Assembly: GCF_947090775.1 (NCBI RefSeq)
Contig: NZ_OX352321.1
Location: forward strand, 3,038,001 to 3,102,000
Length of the DNA: 64,000 nucleotides
DNA from: Pseudarthrobacter sp. MM222
Lineage (GTDB): Bacteria > Actinomycetota > Actinomycetes > Actinomycetales > Micrococcaceae
Direction: 5' to 3'
Shown: positions 10,671-19,751 of the stretch, in pieces
How positions within the stretch are numbered: position 1 is the stretch's first letter
Layout: each line of letters opens with the position of its first letter
The notes under the pieces: model-generated
Seen by the model: the letters and a program-made list of their open reading frames with translations, nothing else
Told to the model about the DNA's origin: nothing
Database searches by the model: none
Program-made: the position numbers and the translations under genes

Positions 10671-11105
10671 TCAGGCGTCTGCGGAGACGGCGGGGCCCGC
10701 AGGCGCGGCGCGGCCGGAACCCTTTGCTTGGGCGGCGGCCTCGTGGTCCTCGGCGATCGCTTCGTGGTGGCGGATGACCTCGCCGATGATGAAGTTCAGG
10801 AATTTCTCGGCAAAGGCCGGGTCCAGGTGCGCCTCGGCGGCGAGCCGGCGCAGCCGGGCGATCTGGGCGGTCTCGCGGCCCGGGTCCCCTGCGGGAAGCT
10901 TGTGCGCGGCCTTGAGGAAGCCGACTTTCTGGGTCGCCTTGAAACGTTCCGCCAGCAGGTACACGAGGGTGGCATCGATGTTGTCGATGCTGGAGCGGAT
11001 CGACAACAGCTCGGCCATCACGGCAGGATCCACCTGACCGGCCAGGGAACTGGCCCCAGGATCATAGGAAGCGGCATCGGGATGAGTCTGGTTCTGCTCG
11101 GTCAT
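10671..11105 (-). CDS. Chorismate mutase, AroQ type
   Basis: This 144-residue cytoplasmic protein matches the AroQ chorismate mutase fold, which converts chorismate to prephenate for phenylalanine and tyrosine synthesis. Visible family features are the first helix IRSSIDNIDATLVYLLAERF, the K-x-x-H region (LKAAHKLP), the GRETAQIARLR segment and the FIIGEVIRHHE end of helix 3. The N-terminal 30 and C-terminal 20 residues look disordered. No signal peptide is seen, so this is not the secreted type. It is followed after one base by the MetE-like gene. Confidence 0.87.
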   Translation of the reverse strand: MTEQNQTHPDAASYDPGASSLAGQVDPAVMAELLSIRSSIDNIDATLVYLLAERFKATQKVGFLKAAHKLPAGDPGRETAQIARLRRLAAEAHLDPAFAEKFLNFIIGEVIRHHEAIAEDHEAAAQAKGSGRAAPAGPAVSADA

Positions 11106-11190
11106 TGACCCAGTCTAGGGGCACCGCCGCTATTCGTTCCTGCTGTTAAGCGCCGCCCAGCCGGGGGCGGAGGCTGCCTTTCGTCGGCGC

Positions 11191-11249
11191 CAAAAAGGAC
11201 ATGTCCACAGTTCGGGGACCAGTTCAAGGTGAACGGTGGACATGTCCTT
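11191..11249 (-). terminator. Rho-independent terminator of the peptide ABC operon
   Basis: Two perfectly complementary 14-nt arms (11195-11208 and 11236-11249) enclose a 27-nt loop that itself contains GTTC/GAAC complements. On the minus strand the stem is followed by five T residues. It lies 22 nt after the last gene of the operon. Confidence 0.85.
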
Positions 11250-11271
11250 CCGGCGAGTTCGCGAGGGGGCC

Positions 11272-12975
11272 TCAGCTGTGCAGTACGGCGCGGAATTCCG
11301 CCCGGCGCCGGGCCTGCTCGTCCGGGTCGGGAACGGGCAGGGACGCGATGAGTTTCCGCGTGTAAGCGTGCTGCGGGTTGCCCATCACCTGGTTCCCAAG
11401 CCCCTGCTCCACCATTTTGCCCTTGTAAAGCACGCCCACCCAGTGGGACAGGATGTCCACGACGGCAAGGTCGTGGCTGATGAACAGGCAGGCGAAGCCG
11501 AACTCGGCCTGGATCTCCTTGAACAGCTCCAACACCTTCGCCTGGACGGACACGTCCAGGGCCGATGTCGGTTCGTCGGCGATCAGCAGCTTCGGGTTCA
11601 GGATCAGCGCCCGTGCCAGCGAGGCCCGCTGCCGCTGGCCGCCGGAGAGTTCGTGCGGGTAGCGGTCAGCGTACGACGCCGGCAGCTGCACGGATTCCAG
11701 CAGCTCGCGGGTCCGCTGGCGTGCCTGCGCCGGGGTCGGCTTGCCGTGGATGATGAGCGGTTCCGCGATGCAATCGCCGATGGTCAGCTGCGGGTTAAAG
11801 GACGCGGCCGGGTCCTGGAACACGAAGCCGATCTCCTTGCGCAGCGGCTTGAAGGTGCGCTCCCTGAGGTTGAGCATCTCGTAGTCGAGCACCTTCAGGC
11901 TGCCGCCCGTGGTTTTGTTGAGCCCGGCGATGGCGCGGCCGATGGTGGTCTTGCCGGAGCCGGACTCGCCCACCAGGCCGAACACTTCACCCTCGGAGAG
12001 CGTGAAGTCCACGCCGTCGACGGCCTTAAACGCCGGGCTGCCGAGCCGGCCGGGGTACTCGATGGTCAGATTCCTGGCCTCGACCAGGACCTTTCCGCCC
12101 TGGTGGGCGCGCTCGATCAGTCCCTCCGAGGCTGAGTTCCTGCCGAGGTGCGGGACCGCGGCCAGCAGTTTCTTGGTGTAGTCCTGCTTGGGCTCCGCAA
12201 AGAGCGTCCGGGCGCTTGCCTCTTCCACGACGTCGCCCTGGTACATCACGACGACGCGGTCGGCGAGGTCCGCCACCACGCCCATGTTGTGCGTGATGAG
12301 CACGATCGAGGTGCCGTACTGGTCCCGGAGATCACGCAGCAGTTCGAGGATCTCCGCCTGCACGGTGACGTCCAGGGCGGTGGTGGGCTCGTCGGCGACG
12401 ATGAGTCCCGGGTTCAGGGCCAGCGCCGCCGCGATCACGACGCGCTGTTTCTGCCCGCCGGAAAACTGGTGCGGATAGTGGTTGACCCGGGTTTCCGGAT
12501 CCGGGATGCCCACCTTGCGGAGGGCCTCGATGGCACGCAACTTCGCGTCCTTGGCATTAACCCGCCCGGCTCCGCCGCGGCCCGCGTGGGCGCGGATGCC
12601 TTCAGCAATCTGCCAGCCGACGGTGAAGACGGGGTTGAGGGCGGTGGACGGCTCCTGGAAGACCATGGCGACGTCGCGGCCGCGGATCTCGCGGAGTTTC
12701 GACGGGCTGACGCTGATCACGTTGTTGCCGTTGATCAGTACCGCTCCGGAGCTGAGCGCGGTTTCCGGCAGCAGTCCGAGGATGGTCTTCGCCGTGACGG
12801 TTTTTCCCGAGCCGGATTCGCCGACAATGGCCAGCACCTCGCCGGGATTGACCTCCAGGCTGACGTCCTTGACGGCATAAACGTCCCCCGCGTCGGTGGC
12901 GAAGGTGACCTTTAGATGGTCGATGTCCAGGACGGGCCCGGCGCCGCGGCCGCGCTGGTCGATATTGGTGGTCAT
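11272..12975 (-). CDS. Dipeptide/oligopeptide-type ABC transporter, fused DppD-DppF ATPase
   Basis: A single 567-residue protein contains two complete ABC ATPase domains. The first has GESGSGKT, signature FSGGQKQR and Walker B LIVADEPTTALD. The second has GESGSGKT, LSGGQRQR and LLIADEPTSALD. Oligopeptide-binding C-terminal tails (HAYTRKLIASLP type) are present in both halves. It would energise uptake through the two permeases encoded upstream. The frame remains open to 13950, but the ATG at 12975 overlaps the permease stop as ATGA and matches family starts. The fused arrangement is common in Actinobacteria. The substrate could be peptides, nickel or another solute. Confidence 0.93.
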   Translation of the reverse strand: MTTNIDQRGRGAGPVLDIDHLKVTFATDAGDVYAVKDVSLEVNPGEVLAIVGESGSGKTVTAKTILGLLPETALSSGAVLINGNNVISVSPSKLREIRGRDVAMVFQEPSTALNPVFTVGWQIAEGIRAHAGRGGAGRVNAKDAKLRAIEALRKVGIPDPETRVNHYPHQFSGGQKQRVVIAAALALNPGLIVADEPTTALDVTVQAEILELLRDLRDQYGTSIVLITHNMGVVADLADRVVVMYQGDVVEEASARTLFAEPKQDYTKKLLAAVPHLGRNSASEGLIERAHQGGKVLVEARNLTIEYPGRLGSPAFKAVDGVDFTLSEGEVFGLVGESGSGKTTIGRAIAGLNKTTGGSLKVLDYEMLNLRERTFKPLRKEIGFVFQDPAASFNPQLTIGDCIAEPLIIHGKPTPAQARQRTRELLESVQLPASYADRYPHELSGGQRQRASLARALILNPKLLIADEPTSALDVSVQAKVLELFKEIQAEFGFACLFISHDLAVVDILSHWVGVLYKGKMVEQGLGNQVMGNPQHAYTRKLIASLPVPDPDEQARRRAEFRAVLHS

Positions 12976-13994
12976 GAACTTCTCACTTCTGCTTCTACGG
13001 CTGCCTGCGCCGCTGCGGGGGAATCCGGGCCGCTCTTGCCGGCGGAGGCTGCCTTCCGGCCGCGCAGCCGGGGATCGTTTAGGTCGTTGATGCTTTCCCC
13101 GACCAGCGTCAGTCCCAGGACGGTCAGCACAATCGCCAAGCCCGGGAACACGCCTGTCCACCAGATGCCGGAGGTGGTGTCGGCGAGCGCCTTGTTGAGG
13201 TCGAAGCCCCACTCGGCCGCAGAGGTCGGTTCGATGCCGAAGCCGAGGAAGCCCAGACCGGCGAGCGTCAGGATGGCCTCCGAGGCGTTGAGCGTGAAGA
13301 TCAGCGGCAGGGTGCGGGTGGCGTTCTTGAAAATGTGGCGGCTCATGATGCGGATGTTCGAGGCGCCCACCACCTTCGCCGATTCCACGAACGGCTCCGC
13401 CTTGAGCCGGATGGTCTCGGCCCGGATGACGCGAAGGTATTGCGGGATGAAGACCACGGTGATGGAAAACGCGGCCGCGAGGATGCCGCCCCAGAGGTTG
13501 GACCTGCCGCCGCTGATGGCAATGGCCATCACGATGGCAACGAGCAGCGGCGGGAAGGCGTAAATGGCGTCGGCGATCACGACGACGATCCGGTCCAGCC
13601 AGCCGCCGATGTAGCCACTGACCAGGCCCAGGATGACGCCGATGAAAATCGACATGACGACGGCGACGACGATCACCAGGGCGGCGGTCTGCGCCCCCCA
13701 GACAACCCGGGAGAAGACGTCGTATCCGCCGACGGTGGTACCCCAGAGGTGCTTGCCGCCGGGGGCCTCCTGCGCGGGGAAGCCGCCGTCGGCGTCCGAA
13801 ATCTGGGAAAAACCGAAGGGCGCGATCAGGGGCGCGAAGATCGCGGTCAAGAGGAACGCAGTGGTCAGGACGAGCCCGGCCACGAGCATGCCCCGCTGGA
13901 GCCCGACGCTCTTGTTGAAGTGCGATACAACCGGCAGCCGGCGGTACCACGGTACACGGCGGTTCTCGGCTGCAATGCTGGGTTCAATGCTCAT
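12972..13994 (-). CDS. ABC transporter permease, DppC/OppC type
   Basis: This 340-residue inner-membrane protein has a cytoplasmic N-terminus, a first membrane segment near residues 37-57, and five further hydrophobic segments. The EAA-type loop (ESAKVVGASNIRIMSRHIFKNA region) contacts the ATPase. The HLWGTTVGGYDVFSRVVWGA block is typical of the DppC family. It starts one base after the DppB-type stop and overlaps the ATPase start by 4 nt, so the three genes are tightly coupled. Confidence 0.93.
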   Translation of the reverse strand: MSIEPSIAAENRRVPWYRRLPVVSHFNKSVGLQRGMLVAGLVLTTAFLLTAIFAPLIAPFGFSQISDADGGFPAQEAPGGKHLWGTTVGGYDVFSRVVWGAQTAALVIVVAVVMSIFIGVILGLVSGYIGGWLDRIVVVIADAIYAFPPLLVAIVMAIAISGGRSNLWGGILAAAFSITVVFIPQYLRVIRAETIRLKAEPFVESAKVVGASNIRIMSRHIFKNATRTLPLIFTLNASEAILTLAGLGFLGFGIEPTSAAEWGFDLNKALADTTSGIWWTGVFPGLAIVLTVLGLTLVGESINDLNDPRLRGRKAASAGKSGPDSPAAAQAAVEAEVRSS

Positions 13995-13995
13995 A

Positions 13996-15087
13996 TCAGT
14001 ACCTCACGCGGGGGTCGATCAGCGCGGCGAGGATATCCACGATGAAGTTGGTCACGGCCACGATCACGGCGAGGAGGACCACGATGCCCTGGACCGCCAC
14101 GAAGTCGCGCGCCGTCAGGTAGTTGACCAGTTGGAACCCCAGCCCTTTCCACTCGAAGGTGGTCTCGGTCAGCACCGCGCCGCCCAACAGCACGGCAATC
14201 TGCAGGCCCATCACGGTGATGATGGGAATCAGCGCCGGCTTGTAGGCGTGCTTGGTGACCAGGCGGAATTCGCTCACGCCGCGGGAGCGGCCGGCTTCGA
14301 CATAGTCCTTGCCGAGGGTTCCGATCACGTTCGTGCGGACCAGGCGCAGGAAGATGCCGGCGGTCAGCAGGCCAAGCGCGAGGGCGGGCAGGACGGCGTG
14401 CGCCATGACATCACCCAGGGCAGCCATGTTTCCGCTGCGGACTGCATCCAGCCAGTAAACGCCGCTGGGCGCCTGGAGGGCGGTCAGGGCAAGCTCGGTG
14501 GATGTTTTCGCGCGTCCGGCGACGGGGAGCCAGCCCAGCCAGACCGAGAAGGTCAGCTTGAAGAGCAGACCGGCGAAAAAGACGGGCGTGGCGTAGCAGA
14601 GGATGGCGAAGATGCGCAGCACGGCATCCGGAGCCTTGTCGCGGCGGTGCGCGGCGAGCATGCCCAGCGGGATCCCCACGAGCAGGGCTACCACCAGTGC
14701 GTTGATGGTCAGTTCCAGGGTGGCCGCGCCATAGGTGGCGAGCATCTCCGAGACCTGGCGGTTGTCGGAAAGCGTGGTGCCGAAGTTCCCGGTGGCGAGC
14801 TGGCCGAGATACTCAAAATACTGCACGAAGATGGGCCGGTCGTAGCCGGCCGCGGTGATCCGCTCCTGGAGCTGCTCGGGCGGAAGCCGTCCGCCCAGGG
14901 CCGCGGTGATGGGGTCGCCGGTGATCCGCATCAGGAAGAACACCATGGTGACGAGGATGAGAATCGTCGGGAAGATCAGGAAGAACCTGATCACGAGGTA
15001 TTGGCCCAGTCCCCCACCGGACTTCTTCTTCTTTGACGGCAGCAGGCCGTCGGCGTCGGTCGGCGGCGCCTCGATAAGTGATGTCAT
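13996..15087 (-). CDS. ABC transporter permease, DppB/OppB type
   Basis: This 363-residue protein shows the DppB family pattern: a first hydrophobic segment at about residues 30-52, the RITGDPITAALG periplasmic block, five more membrane spans, and the loop YVEAGRSRGVSEFRL that docks with the ATPase. The first 25 residues are a lysine- and serine-containing extension. It lies downstream of the binding-protein gene and is separated from it by a hairpin (15151-15184). That hairpin probably lowers permease expression relative to the binding protein. Confidence 0.92.
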   Translation of the reverse strand: MTSLIEAPPTDADGLLPSKKKKSGGGLGQYLVIRFFLIFPTILILVTMVFFLMRITGDPITAALGGRLPPEQLQERITAAGYDRPIFVQYFEYLGQLATGNFGTTLSDNRQVSEMLATYGAATLELTINALVVALLVGIPLGMLAAHRRDKAPDAVLRIFAILCYATPVFFAGLLFKLTFSVWLGWLPVAGRAKTSTELALTALQAPSGVYWLDAVRSGNMAALGDVMAHAVLPALALGLLTAGIFLRLVRTNVIGTLGKDYVEAGRSRGVSEFRLVTKHAYKPALIPIITVMGLQIAVLLGGAVLTETTFEWKGLGFQLVNYLTARDFVAVQGIVVLLAVIVAVTNFIVDILAALIDPRVRY

Positions 15088-15150
15088 TGGTACCTAAATG
15101 TGTGTTTCCCTCGGCCTCGTGAGCGTCGGGAATCTGTTGTCCTGACGAGC

Positions 15151-15190
15151 AAGAAAGGCGGGACGCCGTGCAGGCGCCCCGCCTCCTTGG
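15151..15190 (-). terminator. Intercistronic hairpin between binding protein and permease
   Basis: The arms AGGCGGG and CCCGCCT (15156-15162 and 15178-15184), with an inner CGCC/GGCG pairing, form a stem followed on the minus strand by TTTCTT. It lies just after the binding-protein stop, the usual place for a partial terminator that lets the lipoprotein be made in excess. Confidence 0.7.
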
Positions 15191-15217
15191 CTGGTCAGAA
15201 CCGGATGGGGATTGGTG

Positions 15218-16852
15218 CTACTTGGAGATCACGCTAAGGCGGGTCTTGAAGGAGGCATCGAGGGTCGTTTCGACGCCCTTGACGTCCTTCCCCGCGACCA
15301 TCAGCTGGGCGCCCTGGAGCAGCGGCAGCGTGGAGAGATCCTTGGCGACGGCCGTCTGGGCCTCACCGAGCACCTTCTCGCGTTCTGCCTTGTCCACCGT
15401 GGTGAGCTGCTTGGCGACCAGGTCCGTGACAGCCGAGTTCTCATAGTGGTTCTTCAGGAAGTTGCCCGGGACGAAGAACGGTGTGAGGTAGTTGTCCGCG
15501 TCGGAGTAATCCGGGAACCAGCCGAGCTGGTAGACCGGGTAGGCATCGGCGGTCCGGTCCTTGGAGTACGTGACCCACTCGGTGGACTGCAGTTCCACCT
15601 TGAACAGGCCCGACTTTTCCAGCTGCTCCTTGATCATGGCGTACTCATCGCCGGAGGACTTGCCGTAGTGGTCCGGGTTGTACTGCAGCTTGATGGTGAC
15701 CGGAGCCGTCACGCCGGCGTCAGCGAAAGCCTTCTTTGCCTTGTCGAGGCTGGGCTTGCCGGATCCGTCGCCGTACATTTCCTTGAGCGGCTGGATCGCC
15801 CCGACGAAGCCGTCCGGAACAACCGAGTAGGCCGGCAGGTACGTGCCCTTGTAGACCTGGGTGGCAATCGCGTCGCGGTCCACCACGTTGGCCATCGCCT
15901 GGCGTACGGCGAGCGCCTTGGCCGGATCGGCGTCGGCCGCCTTGGCGCCGAACGGCATGGTGTCGAAGTTGAACACGATGTAGCGCAGCTCGCCACCGGG
16001 GCCCTTGTGGACCTTGACCTTGGAATCCTTCTCCAGGTCCGCGGCGTCCGTCGCGGTCAGGCTGCGGCCGGCGACGTCGATGTTGCCCTGCTGGACGTCC
16101 AGCTTGAGGTTGTTCGAGTCCGCGTAGTACTTGATGGTGGCGCCGTCGTTGGCCGGCTTGCCCAGCAGGCCCTTGTAGTCCGGGTTGGCCTTCAGGCTGA
16201 CCAGTTCGTTCTTCTTGTAGCTTTCGATCGTGTAGGGGCCCGCAAACGGCTTGCCCTTGACGATTTCGTCGTCGCTGAGCAGCTTGTCCGCCGGGAAGAC
16301 CTCTTCGTCGACGACCGGTCCGGCGTTTGCGGCGAGGACGCCGGGGAATACCTGGTCGTTGCCGGCCTTGAGCGTGAAGACCACCGTGGTGTCGTCCGTG
16401 GCTTGCACCGACGCCAGGTTGCCGAGCAGCGAGGACGGGCCGTTGTCATCCTTGATGGCGACGACACGGTCGATCGAATACTTCACGTCCGAGGAAGTGA
16501 GCGCATGGCCGTTGGCGAACTTCAGCCCGGACTTGAGCTTGACGGTGTACTCGGTCGGGCTGGTGAAGGACGCGGACTCCGCGATGTCGGGGGTGGAATC
16601 CGCGGTGCCCGGCTTCGCGTTGAGCAGGAACGGGTAGATCTGGTTCATCACCATAAAGGAGCCGGCGTCATAGGAACCGGCCGGGTCGAGGGTGACGACC
16701 TTGTCGGTGGTTCCGTACGTAATGGTGCCCCCGCCGGCGGCGCTGCCGGTGGCCGTCCCGCCGCCGGAAGGTCCGGTGCAGGCGGTCAGTGCGAAGGCCG
16801 ATACCCCGGCGAGCGCGATAGCGCTCTGCAGGGCTTTCTTGTTCATTGCCAT
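15218..16852 (-). CDS. Peptide/nickel-type ABC transporter substrate-binding lipoprotein (SBP_bac_5)
   Basis: This extracytoplasmic binding protein delivers substrate to the permease genes just downstream. The 544-residue product has a lipoprotein signal peptide with lipobox LTAC near residue 25, then a Gly/Ser linker. The SBP_bac_5 family blocks follow: TVKLKSGLKFANGHALTSSDVKYSIDR type near residue 100, and QLGWFPDYSDADNYLTPFF near residue 430. I chose the ATG at 16852; a second ATG at 16846 is equally placed for the signal peptide. Longer starts would add a basic region before the signal. The substrate cannot be told from sequence. Confidence 0.92.
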   Translation of the reverse strand: MAMNKKALQSAIALAGVSAFALTACTGPSGGGTATGSAAGGGTITYGTTDKVVTLDPAGSYDAGSFMVMNQIYPFLLNAKPGTADSTPDIAESASFTSPTEYTVKLKSGLKFANGHALTSSDVKYSIDRVVAIKDDNGPSSLLGNLASVQATDDTTVVFTLKAGNDQVFPGVLAANAGPVVDEEVFPADKLLSDDEIVKGKPFAGPYTIESYKKNELVSLKANPDYKGLLGKPANDGATIKYYADSNNLKLDVQQGNIDVAGRSLTATDAADLEKDSKVKVHKGPGGELRYIVFNFDTMPFGAKAADADPAKALAVRQAMANVVDRDAIATQVYKGTYLPAYSVVPDGFVGAIQPLKEMYGDGSGKPSLDKAKKAFADAGVTAPVTIKLQYNPDHYGKSSGDEYAMIKEQLEKSGLFKVELQSTEWVTYSKDRTADAYPVYQLGWFPDYSDADNYLTPFFVPGNFLKNHYENSAVTDLVAKQLTTVDKAEREKVLGEAQTAVAKDLSTLPLLQGAQLMVAGKDVKGVETTLDASFKTRLSVISK

Positions 16853-17166
16853 CTGTGAACTTTCTGTTCGATGAGTACTCGTGCGCGCAGCACGGAAGCG
16901 AGAAAAGGAACTTCGGCGTGCGGACACTGTCCTGATTCCTAGATTCAATCAGAAGACCCGCTGGTGAACCGTTACATCTTGTGAGTTGAGACACAAAATT
17001 TACACGGACGCCGGGAACCCGCCATTATCTTCAGGATTTCTGCCCAATAATCGGCGCCCGGAGGGCCTTCCCCCCGCTTGAGGAACGCGTTAAGCGGGAA
17101 GGAGCACCGCACGTCGAACATGTGCGGTGCTCCTGCATGAGTCCCGGGCGGCCCAGGGCCTGGCGG
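16853..17166. promoter_or_regulatory. 314-nt gap: upstream region of the binding-protein operon and mnmA 3' region
   Basis: No gene is supported here. The part next to the binding protein should hold its promoter, but I cannot fix -35/-10 boxes. An inverted repeat TTGTG-N8-CACAA lies at 16979-16996 and could be an operator. The rightmost part holds the mnmA hairpin at 17100-17134 and a second imperfect stem at about 17069-17103. Confidence 0.4.
17100..17134 (-). terminator. Hairpin after mnmA
   Basis: Perfect 13-nt arms (17100-17112 and 17122-17134) around a 9-nt loop form a strong GC-rich stem 32 nt after the mnmA stop. The downstream sequence has only TTCCC, so termination may depend on stem strength or Rho. 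Confidence 0.6.
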
Positions 17167-18306
17167 TCAGAGCGCCTCGCGCTGCAGCGAACGTGCGGCG
17201 TCGATGGTGGCCTGCCCCAGGACCCGGCTGCCCTGGTAGAGAACCACCGTCTGTCCGGGGGCGACGCCACGCAGGGGTTCCACCAAGGTGACCACGAGGT
17301 TTCCGGGCCCGCCGGCACCGGGTGCGTCCGCGGGTTCCATCCGGGCGGTTGCGGGCACGGGGTCACCGTGCGCGCGGACCTGGGCATAGCAGTCGAATTC
17401 CTCGCCGGTGGCGACTTCTGCAATCGGCAACCCGGCCCAGGACACCTTGATGCCGCGGATTTCATCGATGGCAAGGAGGGCCTCAGGCCCGACCACAACC
17501 TTGTTTTCCTTCGGGCGGATCTCCAGGACAAACCGGGGCTTGCCGTCGGCGGCCGGGGTGCCCAGCTTCAGGCCGCGGCGCTGGCCAACGGTGAACGCGT
17601 TGGCCCCCGGGTGCTCGCCGACCTTCGCGCCGGATTCATCCACGATGTCACCGGTGGTCATGTCGATTTTCTCGGCCAGCCAGCCGGCGGTGTCGCCGTC
17701 GGGAATGAAGCAGATGTCGTGGCTGTCCGGCTTGTTGGCAACGGAGAGGCCTCGGCGCTCGGCTTCGGCGCGCACCTCCGCCTTGGACGGCGTCTCAGCC
17801 AGCGGGAACATGGAGTGTTTGAGCTGCTCGTGGGTCAGCACGCCGAGGACATAGCTCTGGTCCTTCGCCCAGTCGGCGGCCCGGTGCAGCTCGGGGTTGC
17901 CGTCCGCGTCGGTGATCACCTTGGCGTAGTGCCCGGTACAGACGGCATCAAACCCCAGCGCGATCGCCTTCTCGAGCAGCGCAGCGAACTTGATTCGTTC
18001 ATTGCAGCGCATGCAGGGGTTGGGCGTGCGTCCGGCGGCGTACTCGTCAATGAAGTCCTGGACCACGTCCTCCTTGAAGCGCTCGGAGAAGTCCCAGACG
18101 TAGTACGGGATGCCCAGCACGTCGCAGGCGCGCCAGGCGTCCCGGGAGTCCTCAATGGTGCAGCAGCCTCGGCTGCCGGTACGCAGGGTGCCCGGCATCC
18201 GTGACAGCGCCAGGTGGACACCGACGACGTCATGTCCGGCTTCGACGGCACGGGCGGCGGCGACGGCGGAGTCAACGCCGCCGCTCATTGCTGCAAGAAC
18301 TCGCAT
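17167..18306 (-). CDS. mnmA: tRNA-specific 2-thiouridylase MnmA
   Basis: MnmA adds sulfur to U34 of Lys, Glu and Gln tRNAs, using sulfur relayed from a cysteine desulfurase. The 379-residue product starts [17 protein letters not shown], the PP-loop ATP motif. It contains the catalytic cysteine region NPCMRCNE (near residue 98) and the GHYAK block. The second cysteine lies in [11 protein letters not shown] (near residue 195). In mycobacteria mnmA lies beside iscS; here a FAD oxidoreductase gene is inserted between them on the other strand. Identification is secure. Confidence 0.96.
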   Translation of the reverse strand: MRVLAAMSGGVDSAVAAARAVEAGHDVVGVHLALSRMPGTLRTGSRGCCTIEDSRDAWRACDVLGIPYYVWDFSERFKEDVVQDFIDEYAAGRTPNPCMRCNERIKFAALLEKAIALGFDAVCTGHYAKVITDADGNPELHRAADWAKDQSYVLGVLTHEQLKHSMFPLAETPSKAEVRAEAERRGLSVANKPDSHDICFIPDGDTAGWLAEKIDMTTGDIVDESGAKVGEHPGANAFTVGQRRGLKLGTPAADGKPRFVLEIRPKENKVVVGPEALLAIDEIRGIKVSWAGLPIAEVATGEEFDCYAQVRAHGDPVPATARMEPADAPGAGGPGNLVVTLVEPLRGVAPGQTVVLYQGSRVLGQATIDAARSLQREAL

Positions 18307-18432
18307 ACTGGCTTTCTCTAGGAGTTGGGGCGTTCGGCGGGCACGGATGCCGGAAGCCGGTTGCTGGCCACGGAACTAACACAATGCCCGCCGCCCCATT
18401 CTATCGCCACGCCGATTACTCCCCCAAAAGCC

Positions 18433-18481
18433 TTGACGGGTGCGCCCCCCGCTTCTAAAGTCAGGATTATCAGTTTTAGAA
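18433..18481 (+). promoter_or_regulatory. Promoter and 29-bp palindromic operator of the FAD oxidoreductase
   Basis: A -35 box TTGACG (18433-18438) and a -10 box TAAAGT (18456-18461) are spaced by 17 nt. A 29-bp inverted repeat (18453-18481; left arm TTCTAAAG, 13-nt centre, right arm TTTTAGAA) covers the -10 box and the expected start of transcription. This is a repressor-like arrangement. The same element with the same offsets lies before the DoxX-like gene at 22682-22710. Confidence 0.72.
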
Positions 18482-18506
18482 TGCCATCGGCGGGGGTCGA
18501 GCGGAA

Positions 18507-19751
18507 ATGGCTGTTGAGGACATCGTGATCGTCGGCGGCGGGCTGGCCGGTGCCACAGCCGCCAGGACCCTGCGGACGGAAGGCTTCAGTGGACCGGTAG
18601 TGCTGCTGGCCGGCGAGCGGCATTACCCCTACCTACGTCCGCCGCTGTCCAAGGAGTATCTGTTGGGCAAGGCCGGGGATGACGCGCTGCCCGTGGTGCC
18701 GGAGGGCTGGTACGACGAAAACGCCGTCGAGCTGCGGTTGGGAGTCCCGGCGACGCAACTGGATCCCTCCGCGCGGACAGTGGGCCTGGCTGACGGCAGC
18801 CGGCTGGAATATGCCTCGCTGTTGCTCGCGACCGGAGCGCGGCCCCGGAGCATTCCGCTGCCGGGCAACGACTTGGACGGCGTGAGCTCCTTCCGGACCG
18901 TGGAGGACAGCCGCCGGCTGCGGGCCCGTTTCGCCGAGGGCGGGCGGAACATTGTGATGATCGGCTCGGGTTGGATCGGAATGGAACTGGCCGCCGCCGC
19001 GAGCAGCTACGGAAATGCCGTCACCCTGCTGGGGTTGGAGGAGGTGCCGTTGGGGGTGGCGATCGGGCCGGAGCTGGGTTCCTTCTTCCGTACCCTGCAC
19101 GAAGCCAACGGTGTGCGGTTCCGGCTTCCGGCGTCGGCGGCCGAAATCCAGGGACGGTCGGGACGGGTGACCGGGGTGCTGACCGACGCCGGAGAGGTCC
19201 TTCCCGCGGATTTGGTGGTCGTGGCCGTGGGGGTGGTACCGGATGGCGCCTTGGCCGAAGCCGCCGGGATCGGAATGCGCAACGGGATCCTGACGGACGC
19301 CTCGCTGCGGACCTCGGCTCCCGGGATCTTCGCGGCCGGCGACGTCGCCAATGCCCTGCACCCGTTCACCGGGGAGCACCACCGCAGCGAGCACTGGTCC
19401 AATGCGCTGAACGGCGGCAAAGTGGCGGCCAAGGCGATGCTCGGCCAGGACGCCGCGCTGGACACCATCCCGTATTTCTATACCGACCAGTTCGACGTCA
19501 GCATGGAATACTCCGGATTCCCCAGCCTCGTCTCCGGGCCGCCCGTAATCCGAGGGTCCCTGGATGCCAAGGAATTCGTGGCGTTCTGGCAGCGCGATGG
19601 CCAGGTGGTGGCCGGGATGAGCGTCAACTGGCCACGGTCCGCAAAACCCCAGAAAGCGATCAAGGCGCTCATTGCAGCCAAGACTCCGGTGGCGCCTGAG
19701 GCCCTGGCCGATCCGGAGGTTCCACTGGATCAGCTTCTTCCGGCAGCCTGA
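18507..19751 (+). CDS. FAD/NAD(P)-dependent oxidoreductase of the ferredoxin/rubredoxin reductase type
   Basis: This 414-residue flavoprotein has an FAD-binding motif [11 protein letters not shown] at the start, an NAD(P)H-binding motif IGSGWIGME near residue 155, the second FAD motif FAAGDVAN near residue 275, and a Reductase_C-like end. It resembles reductases that pass electrons from NAD(P)H to ferredoxins or rubredoxins. No oxygenase or ferredoxin gene lies nearby, so its partner is unknown. A 29-bp operator overlaps its promoter. Its 3' end overlaps the convergent desulfurase gene by 22 nt. It separates mnmA from the desulfurase, which suggests a later insertion. Confidence 0.88.
   Translation: MAVEDIVIVGGGLAGATAARTLRTEGFSGPVVLLAGERHYPYLRPPLSKEYLLGKAGDDALPVVPEGWYDENAVELRLGVPATQLDPSARTVGLADGSRLEYASLLLATGARPRSIPLPGNDLDGVSSFRTVEDSRRLRARFAEGGRNIVMIGSGWIGMELAAAASSYGNAVTLLGLEEVPLGVAIGPELGSFFRTLHEANGVRFRLPASAAEIQGRSGRVTGVLTDAGEVLPADLVVVAVGVVPDGALAEAAGIGMRNGILTDASLRTSAPGIFAAGDVANALHPFTGEHHRSEHWSNALNGGKVAAKAMLGQDAALDTIPYFYTDQFDVSMEYSGFPSLVSGPPVIRGSLDAKEFVAFWQRDGQVVAGMSVNWPRSAKPQKAIKALIAAKTPVAPEALADPEVPLDQLLPAA

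Noticed and set aside
12976..13950. N-terminal extension of the ABC ATPase reading frame
   Set aside because: This part is out-of-frame shadow of the DppC-type permease; the true start is the ATG at 12975 overlapping the permease stop.
15212..16858. 548-codon plus-strand open frame
   Set aside because: Antisense of the binding protein gene, which has a lipobox and family motifs.
17069..17103. Second stem near mnmA as a terminator
   Set aside because: Pairing needs a bulge and overlaps the better stem at 17100-17134.
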